DNA from: an uncultured Pseudomonadota bacterium
GTDB lineage: Bacteria; Desulfobacterota_B; Binatia; UBA9968
Direction of reading: 5' to 3'
Length of the DNA stretch: 6,761 nucleotides
NCBI GenBank assembly: GCA_946478635.1
Contig: CAMLCX010000268.1
Coordinates: forward strand, 1-6,761
Each line of letters begins with the position of its first letter. The first letter of the stretch is position 1. The notes beneath the pieces were generated by a model that saw nothing but the letters and a program-made list of their open reading frames with translations, ran no database searches and was not told the origin of the DNA. Position numbers and translations under genes: made by a program. Below, piece after piece: positions 1-5,761 of the stretch.

Positions 1-303
1 AGACCGCCCGTCCATCGACGCCATCGCGTCATTCAGCTCTTGTTTAGATTTTATCGCTTGCAGCCCGCTCACCAACGACACGCACAGTGTTACTTTCGAC
101 CCACGCTTACCGTCAATCGGTTTTCGAGTCTGCTTTTGGGGAAGCCCAACCTTCTGAGTGACCCTATTCGGGTTCGCGCCTGCTGGCGCAGAATTTGAGG
201 GCTTGATTCACACAGCTCGATGTCTGACGTGTAGCTTAGTCGAACTGCTGGCGCCCGCGGCCGGCGGGCCTGCTTGGCCCGGTGGACTATCTTCTCCCGT
301 CAT
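1..303 (-). pseudogene. Unrecognised minus-strand frame with one internal TGA, partial at left edge
   Basis: Reading leftward from ATG 303-301 the frame gives about 30 residues beginning MTGEDSPPGQAG, then a TGA at 210-208. The same frame then stays open from 207 to the window edge with a coding-like stretch (KQTRKPIDGKRGSKV, then LNDAMASMDGRS at the edge). A GGAGG lies 4 bases before the ATG and a TTGACA-type promoter candidate lies at 412-384. The second part has no ATG before positions 24-22. What I see is therefore a good translation start followed by one stop in an otherwise open frame. It could be a gene broken by a point mutation, a short peptide gene followed by a separate gene starting near 24, or chance. 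I do not recognise a family and assign no function. The plus-strand frame across 158-424 is compositionally odd and has no evident ribosome site, so I do not call it. Confidence 0.3.
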
Positions 304-383
304 AAAACCTCCGTCTGGAAGAGTGGCAACATGCGCGCTCTGTTTCCTCTTCCGCCCCTTTTGGGAGTCCGGGGCTACTTCAA

Positions 384-412
384 TTCCTAGCTCTGCGGAT
401 CGTTTGTGTCAA
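384..412 (-). promoter_or_regulatory. Candidate sigma-70 promoter for the left-edge minus frame
   Basis: On the minus strand a perfect TTGACA (412-407) is followed after 17 bases by TAGGAA (389-384), a weak -10 match. It points at the ATG at 303 and would give a leader of roughly 75 bases. The -35 is strong and the spacing ideal, but the -10 matches the consensus at only three positions. Confidence 0.35.
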
Positions 413-472
413 GCTAGTTTTTAGTCCGGCAAAGATTTTTTTTTGGGTGCTTTGTACGTCTCAAAAATACCC

Positions 473-781
473 CTAACGATGGGCGCGCATCTCCGCCGAC
501 GTAAAAGGCCCGACGCCCATGATTTGATGGACTTCCCATTCGAGCAGCTCGAAAGCCGTGAATCCCGCGGCCGTGTATGGATCGCTGGCCGCAAGTTTTT
601 CCGCTTCGTTTCGGTCCGCCGCGCGAATGACATAGACGCCATACTTGCGATCAGTCGTCGGACCGGAAAAAAGGATTTTACCCGCTGTGTGCTGCTGCTT
701 CATCCAAACGAGATGCTGATCCAAACTGACCGTCCATTCTTCCCGCGGCTTTACCGGCCGGCGCAACACCAAGTACCACAT
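473..781 (-). CDS. YCII (YciI-like) domain protein
   Basis: A 102-residue single-domain protein of the YCII family, a ferredoxin-like fold of small, mostly uncharacterised cytoplasmic proteins that often carry a conserved His/Asp pair. Visible family features are H23 in the DQHLVWM segment, the glycine turn KILFSGP (35-41) followed by RKYGVYVI (45-52), and SDPYTAAGF (66-74), whose Asp-Pro is the usual family signature. The tail FELLEWEVHQIMG (77-89) is typical of a subgroup in environmental proteobacteria-like genomes. The length is normal and the start is supported by a GGGAGGG ribosome site at 791-785 just before the ATG. It diverges from the protease gene to its right. No enzymatic activity can be assigned; related proteins have been linked to chlorinated aromatic breakdown or act as domains fused to other proteins. 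The family call is firm and the function is unknown. Confidence 0.88.
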   Translation of the reverse strand: MWYLVLRRPVKPREEWTVSLDQHLVWMKQQHTAGKILFSGPTTDRKYGVYVIRAADRNEAEKLAASDPYTAAGFTAFELLEWEVHQIMGVGPFTSAEMRAHR

Positions 782-826
782 AATCCCTCCCTGACAATGA
801 GCTTAAAAATGTTAGTCGCAGAGCTA

Positions 827-856
827 CGCATACGCTTTCGCGCTTCACGGCGTCAA
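827..856 (-). promoter_or_regulatory. Weak candidate promoter for the YCII gene
   Basis: On the minus strand TTGACG (856-851) is followed after 18 bases by TATGCG (832-827). The -35 differs from the consensus by one base and the -10 matches three of six. It would start transcription about 40 bases before the YCII start codon. No better candidate was seen in the divergent spacer 782-1043, which otherwise holds only the protease promoter on the plus strand. Confidence 0.28.
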
Positions 857-975
857 GACCAAATCGGGATCGTTCACCTTGCAATAGCGCGAGCGACGGT
901 TAGAGGAGTAATCTCTGCAACATCGTGAGCAAACCGAAGCCGTCATCGCGCTCACATTGTGACAAATTTACATCC

Positions 976-1003
976 TTAACTTTGACGTCTTTTCGTATAT
1001 AAT
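976..1003 (+). promoter_or_regulatory. Probable sigma-70 promoter of the Deg-type protease gene
   Basis: A perfect TATAAT (998-1003) is preceded, with a 16-base spacer, by TTAACT (976-981), which matches the -35 consensus at four positions. A TTGACG at 982-987 is too close (10 bases) to pair with this -10. Transcription would begin near 1010. The -10 overlaps the in-frame ATG at 1002, so that ATG should not be in the transcript, which supports the start at 1044. Confidence 0.6.
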
Positions 1004-1032
1004 GCGGCGTGTTTCTCGAAACGCCTTGAATC

Positions 1033-1038
1033 AAGGAG
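1033..1038 (+). promoter_or_regulatory. Ribosome binding site fixing the protease start
   Basis: AAGGAG lies five bases before the ATG at 1044. No comparable site precedes the upstream in-frame ATG at 1002, and translation from 1044 begins directly with a clean signal peptide. Confidence 0.8.
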
Positions 1039-1043
1039 ATTTC

Positions 1044-2606
1044 ATGCACCGAATCGTTGTTTGCCTACTCGCGTTGTGTTGCTGTTCCCTTTCACCCGCC
1101 TGGCTCTACGCTCAGGACGGCATTCGCGATCTAGTTGTGAAAATTCATGCGATCCACCATAGCCCGGACCTCTTCCGTCCCTGGACCAAGGCCAGCCCGC
1201 AGCAAGTGAAGGGCTCGGGAGTGGTTATCGACGGCAAGCGCATCCTGACCAATGCCCATGTGGTAAAGTACGCGAGTCAGATTTACGTCCAACCGAATCA
1301 ATCCGCCAGTCAGATACCGGCGCGCGTGGAAGCGCTCTCGCCGGGGATGGATCTCGCCATCCTTAAACTCGATGATGAGTCCTTTTTCGATAAGCGCGGT
1401 AGCTTGCCCTTCGCTGCCGAGATGCCGCGCGTCAAGGACTCGATCAACGTGTATGGCTATCCCACCGGCGGCACCGAGCTTTCGGTGACTCAAGGGATCG
1501 TCTCGCGAATCGAGTATACCGATTATTATTACCAGGCAACCGGCTTGAGAATCCAAGTCGACGCCGCGCTTAATTTCGGCAACAGCGGCGGTCCGGCGGT
1601 ATCGGACGGCAAATTGGTCGGGCTGGTCTTCAGCTTGATTCAAAACGCGCAGAATATCGGCTATCTGATTCCGGTCGAGGAAATTCAACTCTTCCTGGCC
1701 GATGTCGCCGACGGCGTCTACGACGGCAAACCGCAGGTCTTCGATTTAATCCAAACCGTCGAGAACGAGGCGCTGCGGCGCCGCCTTGGATTGCCAAAGA
1801 GCGTCAACGGCGTCATGGTGGCGCAGCCTTACCGAAATGACCCGGACTATCCGCTGCATGAATGGGACGTGGTTACCAAGATCGGCGACATTCCGATCGA
1901 CAGCGACGGAAAAGTCGCGATTCGCTATGACCTCCGCCTGTCCTCTTCTTATCTCGTGCAAAAATTCACGAAGAATGGTTTTTTACCACTGACGGTTTAT
2001 CGCGACGGCCGGCTCCTAGAAATCAAGCTGCCCGTGCGCACCGAGAGAGAACTGGTGATTCCCTACCTGATGGACAAAAGCCCGAGATTTTTTATTTTCG
2101 GGCCGTTTGTCTTTTCGCAGACCACCCAGGACTATCTCGAGCGGCTTGGCAATCAACGGCCGCCATCCATGGGACGGCGGCCAAGCCCGTTGGTTACGCG
2201 TCGTTTCGATAAGCCAACCTTTGACAACGAAGAACTGATCATCGTCGCATCGCCGCTGTTTCCGCACCGGATCACGCAAGGCTATGACGATCCCAATCGA
2301 GCCGTGCTCAGCGAAGTCAACGGGGTTCAAATCAAAAACCTGCGTCACTTGGTTGAGATCCTGCGCGACAACCGTGACGAGCAAATCAGCTTCAAGTTTG
2401 CCAGCTCCGGCGTGCTGACCCACGAAACCATGGTGTTTAACCGCGCGGACCTGATGGAAGCGACCGCCAAGATCCTCGAGGAAAATGGTATTCGTTACCC
2501 CTATTCACCGGATTTGCGCGCCGTGTGGGAAACGCCTAGACGAGCCGATACTGCAGCGAAGTCGGCGCAGGCGACTTGTTGCGCGCCGCCGTCGACGACA
2601 CATTGA
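1044..2606 (+). CDS. Secreted Deg/HtrA-family serine protease with Deg9-like C-terminal PDZ arrangement
   Basis: A 520-residue exported trypsin-like serine protease. Residues 1-24 form a signal peptide (MHRIVVCLLALCCCS, probable cleavage near YAQ), so the enzyme should act in the periplasm or at the envelope. The protease domain (about 27-225) shows the complete triad: H72 in LTNAHVV, D103 in GMDLAILKL and S181 in GNSGGP. A first PDZ-like region follows at about 235-330. Residues 338-485 resemble the second, Protease-Do-like PDZ (PDZ_3) domain of plant Deg2/Deg9 proteases: IPYLMDKSPRFFIFGPFVF (339-357), QDYLERLG (362-369) and VNGVQIKNLRHLVE (425-438). It is therefore closer in layout to the Deg9 group than to E. 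coli DegP. A 30-residue Ala/Thr/Cys-rich tail ends the protein. The sugar dehydrogenase gene follows 37 bp downstream on the same strand. The likely role is envelope protein quality control or processing; the substrate is unknown. Confidence 0.9.
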   Translation: MHRIVVCLLALCCCSLSPAWLYAQDGIRDLVVKIHAIHHSPDLFRPWTKASPQQVKGSGVVIDGKRILTNAHVVKYASQIYVQPNQSASQIPARVEALSPGMDLAILKLDDESFFDKRGSLPFAAEMPRVKDSINVYGYPTGGTELSVTQGIVSRIEYTDYYYQATGLRIQVDAALNFGNSGGPAVSDGKLVGLVFSLIQNAQNIGYLIPVEEIQLFLADVADGVYDGKPQVFDLIQTVENEALRRRLGLPKSVNGVMVAQPYRNDPDYPLHEWDVVTKIGDIPIDSDGKVAIRYDLRLSSSYLVQKFTKNGFLPLTVYRDGRLLEIKLPVRTERELVIPYLMDKSPRFFIFGPFVFSQTTQDYLERLGNQRPPSMGRRPSPLVTRRFDKPTFDNEELIIVASPLFPHRITQGYDDPNRAVLSEVNGVQIKNLRHLVEILRDNRDEQISFKFASSGVLTHETMVFNRADLMEATAKILEENGIRYPYSPDLRAVWETPRRADTAAKSAQATCCAPPSTTH

Positions 2607-2630
2607 TTCGTCGCTCAACGCAGCCCGTTC

Positions 2631-2636
2631 AAGGGA
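2631..2636 (+). promoter_or_regulatory. Ribosome binding site supporting a GTG start for the sugar dehydrogenase
   Basis: AAGGGA lies seven bases before the GTG at 2644. Using this start removes a basic, arginine-rich N-terminal stretch (from the ATG at 2485) that overlaps the protease gene and resembles an out-of-frame reading of it, and leaves a signal peptide at the true N-terminus. Confidence 0.65.
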
Positions 2637-2643
2637 TCCGCCA

Positions 2644-3768
2644 GTGTGCCGAATTGTCAACAAAGCGCTCTGCCGATTGCTCCTTTGCATAATCCTCTCC
2701 GGCGGTGCGCTTCAAGTTCGGGCAGACGCCGCCACACCGGAAGTCACCATCGAGACAATGGTCCGCGGCCTCGATACCCCGTGGGCGATCGATTTCGCGC
2801 CGGACGGCAGGATATTCCTCAGCGAACGACCCGGCCGTATCCGCGTCGTCGAAGGCGGCCAGCTTCAACCCGAACCCTGGATGGCGCTGGACGTTGTCGC
2901 GACGGGCGAAGCAGGTCTCCTGGGACTTGCGGTCGACCCACAGTTTGACCGGAATCGCTTCGTTTACGCCGCCTACACGTACCGCACCGGAGTCTTCACA
3001 CTGCGCAACCGGCTGGTCCGGCTGCGCGAAGACGGCAAAACCGGCAAGGGTGTACTGGATAAGATTCTCATCGACAATCTTCCCGGCTCAAATAACCACG
3101 ATGGCGGCAGAGTCAGATTCGGCCCCGACGGCAAACTCTACTGGACCGCGGGCGACGCCCAGACGACTCGCCACGCCCAGGATTTAAAATCGCTGGCCGG
3201 CAAGATCCTTCGCCTCAATAGCGACGGCAGCGTGCCCGCGGACAATCCATTTCCAAACTCTTATGTTTATTCCTATGGCCATCGAAATCCGCAAGGCCTC
3301 GCCTGGCAGCCCGGCACCGGCAGATTGTATTCCACGGAACATGGCCCGAGCGGCTTTCAAGGCTGCTGTCGCGACGAAGTCAATTTTATCGAGGCTGGCA
3401 AAAATTACGGCTGGCCGGAAAGCCGCGGCGATGAGAGCCAGCCGGGAACGATGCCACCGATCATCCATGCGGGAACGAGCGAGACATGGGCGCCGGCCGG
3501 CGCGACATTTGTCACGCAGGGACCTTGGGCAAATTCCCTGCTCTTTGCCGGACTGCGCGGCCAGACACTTTACCGCGTCGTCCTGGACGCGGCTGATCCG
3601 CGCAAGGTACAGATTTTCGAGCGCCATTTTTTCCGCAGGTTCGGCCGCTTGCGCGACGTCTTCGAAGGACCCGACAAGAAGATTTATCTAGTCACGAGCA
3701 ATCACGACGGCAGAGGCAGCCCGGCGCCGGATGATGACCGGCTCATCCGGCTCAATTTCACGCCATGA
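2644..3768 (+). CDS. Secreted PQQ-type glucose/sorbosone dehydrogenase family protein
   Basis: A 374-residue six-bladed beta-propeller of the GSDH family (soluble glucose dehydrogenase, E. coli YliI/Asd relatives). Such proteins oxidise aldose sugars in the periplasm using PQQ; the sugar here is unknown. Residues 1-29 are a signal peptide (VNKALCRLLLCIILSGG, cleavage near RADA). Family motifs in order are GLDTPWAIDFAPDGRIFLSE (42-61), GEAGLLGLAVDP (88-99), NNHDGGRVRFGPDGKLYWTA (150-169), LAGKILRLN (184-192), GHRNPQGLAW (212-221), STEHGPSGF (230-238), DEVNFIEAGKNYGWP (244-258) and the closing DDRLIRLNF. H152 in the NNHDGGR motif matches the catalytic histidine of soluble glucose dehydrogenase. 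The GTG start at 2644 is chosen for its ribosome site and signal peptide. Adjacent cysteines C241-C242 sit in a propeller loop; adjacent cysteines can form a disulfide in PQQ quinoproteins of other families. No PQQ synthesis gene is in the window. The family is firm, the substrate is not. Confidence 0.88.
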   Translation: MCRIVNKALCRLLLCIILSGGALQVRADAATPEVTIETMVRGLDTPWAIDFAPDGRIFLSERPGRIRVVEGGQLQPEPWMALDVVATGEAGLLGLAVDPQFDRNRFVYAAYTYRTGVFTLRNRLVRLREDGKTGKGVLDKILIDNLPGSNNHDGGRVRFGPDGKLYWTAGDAQTTRHAQDLKSLAGKILRLNSDGSVPADNPFPNSYVYSYGHRNPQGLAWQPGTGRLYSTEHGPSGFQGCCRDEVNFIEAGKNYGWPESRGDESQPGTMPPIIHAGTSETWAPAGATFVTQGPWANSLLFAGLRGQTLYRVVLDAADPRKVQIFERHFFRRFGRLRDVFEGPDKKIYLVTSNHDGRGSPAPDDDRLIRLNFTP

Positions 3769-3792
3769 CCCATGCCGGCGCCTGTAATCGGT

Positions 3793-3821
3793 CGGCTCTT
3801 GTGAAGCGATTGCTTTAGCCG
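3793..3821 (+). repeat. Imperfect stem-loop between sugar dehydrogenase and microprotein genes
   Basis: CGGC (3793-3796) pairs with GCCG (3818-3821), and TGAAGC (3802-3807) pairs with GCTTTA (3812-3817, one G-T pair) around a GATT loop, leaving a five-base bulge. There is no following T run, so it is not an obvious intrinsic terminator. It could stabilise the 3' end of the upstream message or be chance. Confidence 0.2.
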
Positions 3822-3842
3822 GGGCCGATAAGTGAGGAGCGT

Positions 3843-3989
3843 ATGTCGAAAACCGGGGGCATTATTTTCTTCATTGTTCTGATCCTCATTGTTTTTGGCA
3901 TCATCGTTGTCGCATCTGAGTTCATCTTCGGCCGGCCGCTGATCGCATTCATCAAAGACTTTGTCTTTTTGCTTTCCCGGAAACAATGA
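3843..3989 (+). CDS. Small single-pass membrane protein (48 residues), unknown function
   Basis: A short frame beginning MSKTGG at ATG 3843 and ending at TGA 3987-3989, with GAGGAG (3834-3839) three bases before the start. Residues about 6-24 are an unbroken hydrophobic run rich in Ile, Val, Leu and Phe with no charge, a clear membrane-spanning helix. Residues 26-44 (FIFGRPLIAFIKDFVFLL) form a second, amphipathic or membrane-hugging hydrophobic stretch, and the tail SRKQ is basic. By the positive-inside rule the C-terminus would face the cytoplasm. It lies 74 bp after the sugar dehydrogenase and 77 bp before the RidA-like gene, on the same strand. I recognise no family; holin-like, toxin-like or envelope-accessory roles are all open. 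The ribosome site, strong hydrophobic pattern and charged tail argue for a real gene, although the size is near the noise level. Confidence 0.6.
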   Translation: MSKTGGIIFFIVLILIVFGIIVVASEFIFGRPLIAFIKDFVFLLSRKQ

Positions 3990-4012
3990 GCGCTCGCGAT
4001 TTCGTCTTCTCG

Positions 4013-4041
4013 TTGAACCCATGCGGCCTGTGATATAGGAT
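4013..4041 (+). promoter_or_regulatory. Candidate promoter of the RidA-like/dehydrogenase pair
   Basis: TTGAAC (4013-4018) is separated by 17 bases from TAGGAT (4036-4041). Each box matches the consensus at four or more positions. It starts just after the microprotein stop and would give a leader of about 20 bases before the RidA-like ATG at 4067. Confidence 0.4.
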
Positions 4042-4066
4042 CAGCCCGCCACAGAGGGAGTCGACG

Positions 4067-4747
4067 ATGCGAAAAAACATTTTTACCTGGATGGGCAAAG
4101 AATTCATCGAACTATCCGGCGAGGCAAAACCGGCGGCGTCCGCGGGCGACGAAGCCCAGGAAATCTTCGGCCGCTTCGACCAGGAGTTGCGCACACACGG
4201 CTTGTCGCTGGATAACACGGTGCGAAGCCGGCTCTGGGGTCGCGATCGCCAAAGCCGCGATCTCGGCAGTAGCGAGCGGGTCAAGATCTTGTCCGGCAAA
4301 GCGCGCTCGGCAAGTTCGAGCTACATCGCGCCGGGTCATTTCGATTCCGCCGCCAAAGTGGCGGTCGATCTGATCGCCATGCGTCCCGCGGAGCAGAGCG
4401 CGGCAAAACGGATTGTTGAATACGATCCGCCCATTGTTCCCATCCGCTTTCTCACTTACGAAAGCGTCGTGGTGCTTTCCGGCGTAACGACGGTATTGCC
4501 GACGCTCGCCGCGCAGTTTGACAATATCTTTCCGCGCATCCAGAGCTCGTTGAGCGACGCCGGCAGCTCCTGGGACAAAGTCGCGCGTGTGTCGTTCTAC
4601 CTACACCGCAGCCAAACGATCGAGAATCTCAAAAACTTGTTTCAGCGTCACGTCAAAGCCGATCTGCCGCAGAAGGAATACTGTTTTGTCGACGGCTACT
4701 CTTCCGAAGGCAAATTCTGCGAAGTCGAGGTGACCGCCCATGTTTGA
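4067..4747 (+). CDS. Tandem-domain RidA (YjgF/YER057c/UK114)-like protein
   Basis: A 226-residue cytoplasmic protein that reads as two RidA-fold halves. The C-terminal half (about 122-226) is clear: VVVLSGVTTVLPTLAAQFDN (134-153), then LSDAGSSWDKVARVSFYL (162-179), then the closing strand FCEVEVTAHV (217-226). The N-terminal half (about 15-106) repeats the pattern more weakly: GDEAQEIFGRFDQELRTHGL (27-46), DNTVRSRLWG (49-58) and AAKVAVDLIAM (95-105). Canonical RidA is about 130 residues and uses an arginine in a PARS-type motif to hydrolyse enamine/imine intermediates such as 2-aminoacrylate. At the matching sites this protein has S83 (in ASSS) and K203 (in PQKE), so neither half keeps the arginine; this is typical of Rid subgroups with other or unknown roles. 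The start has AGGGAG six bases upstream. The dehydrogenase gene follows 21 bp later. Fold call firm, activity uncertain. Confidence 0.85.
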   Translation: MRKNIFTWMGKEFIELSGEAKPAASAGDEAQEIFGRFDQELRTHGLSLDNTVRSRLWGRDRQSRDLGSSERVKILSGKARSASSSYIAPGHFDSAAKVAVDLIAMRPAEQSAAKRIVEYDPPIVPIRFLTYESVVVLSGVTTVLPTLAAQFDNIFPRIQSSLSDAGSSWDKVARVSFYLHRSQTIENLKNLFQRHVKADLPQKEYCFVDGYSSEGKFCEVEVTAHV

Positions 4748-4768
4748 TAGCTCTGATAGGGTCCTGCC

Positions 4769-5761
4769 ATGACCGACCAAAAACTCCGCATCGCGATCCT
4801 CGACGATTTCGAAAAACTCGCCGATACCGTCCCGGCTTTCGAAAAACTCAACCAGCGCGCCGACGTGACGCTGTTGCGAAAAAGACTCGACAGCTCGGAA
4901 AATATTGTTAACGCTCTAAAGGATTTCGATGCGCTTCTGCTGATGCGCGAACGGACCTTCTTCAGCGATCAGGAATATGCGCGGTTGCCGAATCTTAAGT
5001 TCATTTCCCAAACCGGACGGACCACCCGACACCTCGACCTGGCCAACGCCACCCGGCATGGCATCGCCGTTGCCGGCACCCCGGCCGATAACGGCATGTC
5101 CACCATGGAGCTTACCATCGCGCTGATATTCGCGCTGCTGCGGAAAATTCCCCAGGTGAACTTGCGCATGCGCGAAGAAATCTGGCCCGCCATCCCCGGC
5201 AACACCCTGGCGGGCAAAACCGTCGGGATTTTCGGTTTCGGCCGGATCGGCAAGGAAGTGGCGCGCATTATGAAAGCCTTCGGCGATACCCGCGTGCTCG
5301 CCTACTCGCGCACCATGACACCGGAGCGCGCCGCGGAAGTCGGCGCTGAGAGCGCGTCCTTTGAAAACCTGCTCAGGGACTCCGACATCCTGACGGTTCA
5401 CATACAATCCAACGCGCAAACCCGCGGTATCATTGGCGCGAAGGAATTTGCCCTGATGAAGCGCGGCGTTCTGCTCGTGAATACCGCGCGCGGTCCCATC
5501 GTATCGGAAGCGGCGATGATCGATGCACTGGAAAGCGGCAAGCTCGGCGGTGTCGGCCTGGACGTCTACGACATCGAGCCGCTGCCCATGGACCATGCTC
5601 TGCGCCGTTTTGATAATGCCATTCTCATGTCGCACCGCGGTTACGCCACCGAGGAGATCCTGACCAAGCGCTACGATGAGGCCATCCATAACCTCCTGGA
5701 TTTCATCGACGGCAAGCCGGTCAAACTGCTAAATCCGGATGTAACGCCGAAAGCGCATTGA
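4769..5761 (+). CDS. D-isomer-specific 2-hydroxyacid dehydrogenase
   Basis: A 330-residue cytoplasmic oxidoreductase that interconverts 2-oxo acids and D-2-hydroxy acids with a nicotinamide cofactor; the length is normal. The catalytic N-terminal segment is followed by the nucleotide-binding domain with GFGRIG (156-161). The active-site residues are all present: R241 in NTARG, E270 in YDIEPL and H289 in MSHRG, where the family more often has a Thr-Pro-His. After the second beta strand the sequence reads LAYSR (177-181) rather than ending in the aspartate usual for NAD-specific members. S180-R181 resembles the NADP-preferring glyoxylate/hydroxypyruvate reductase pattern, so NADPH use is plausible but inferred. 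ATAGGG (4756-4761) lies seven bases before the ATG. It is translated just after the RidA-like gene and is probably co-transcribed with it. The substrate (hydroxypyruvate, glyoxylate, phosphoglycerate or other) cannot be decided, so no gene symbol is given. Confidence 0.93.
   Translation: MTDQKLRIAILDDFEKLADTVPAFEKLNQRADVTLLRKRLDSSENIVNALKDFDALLLMRERTFFSDQEYARLPNLKFISQTGRTTRHLDLANATRHGIAVAGTPADNGMSTMELTIALIFALLRKIPQVNLRMREEIWPAIPGNTLAGKTVGIFGFGRIGKEVARIMKAFGDTRVLAYSRTMTPERAAEVGAESASFENLLRDSDILTVHIQSNAQTRGIIGAKEFALMKRGVLLVNTARGPIVSEAAMIDALESGKLGGVGLDVYDIEPLPMDHALRRFDNAILMSHRGYATEEILTKRYDEAIHNLLDFIDGKPVKLLNPDVTPKAH

Noticed and set aside
1..24. MASMDGRS at the left edge as the N-terminus of a group II intron reverse transcriptase
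   Set aside because: Only a faint resemblance over a few residues, no intron boundary or domain V visible, and too little sequence to test.
158..424. Plus-strand 88-residue open frame
   Set aside because: No ribosome site, Pro/Ala/Cys-rich composition, no recognisable pattern, and it runs antisense to a minus frame that has a ribosome site and promoter candidate.
436..444. Run of nine T as an intrinsic terminator
   Set aside because: No GC-rich stem precedes it on the plus strand, and for the leftward YCII transcript the run reads as A rather than T.
443..928. Plus-strand 161-residue frame opposite the YCII gene
   Set aside because: Antisense to a clear family member with a ribosome site; its translation is arginine-rich with no motif.
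1062..1077. Lipoprotein signal at the cysteine cluster of the protease signal peptide
   Set aside because: The residues before the first cysteine (A-L-C) lack the small residue required next to a lipobox cysteine, and a signal peptidase I site follows near YAQ.
3702..4022. Minus-strand 106-residue frame opposite the microprotein
   Set aside because: Its Asn/Asp/Glu-rich run is the antisense of the hydrophobic helix codons, and no ribosome site precedes it.
4916..5689. Minus-strand 257-residue frame inside the dehydrogenase
   Set aside because: Long only because of the GC-rich codon pattern of the opposite strand; the plus strand carries all catalytic motifs.
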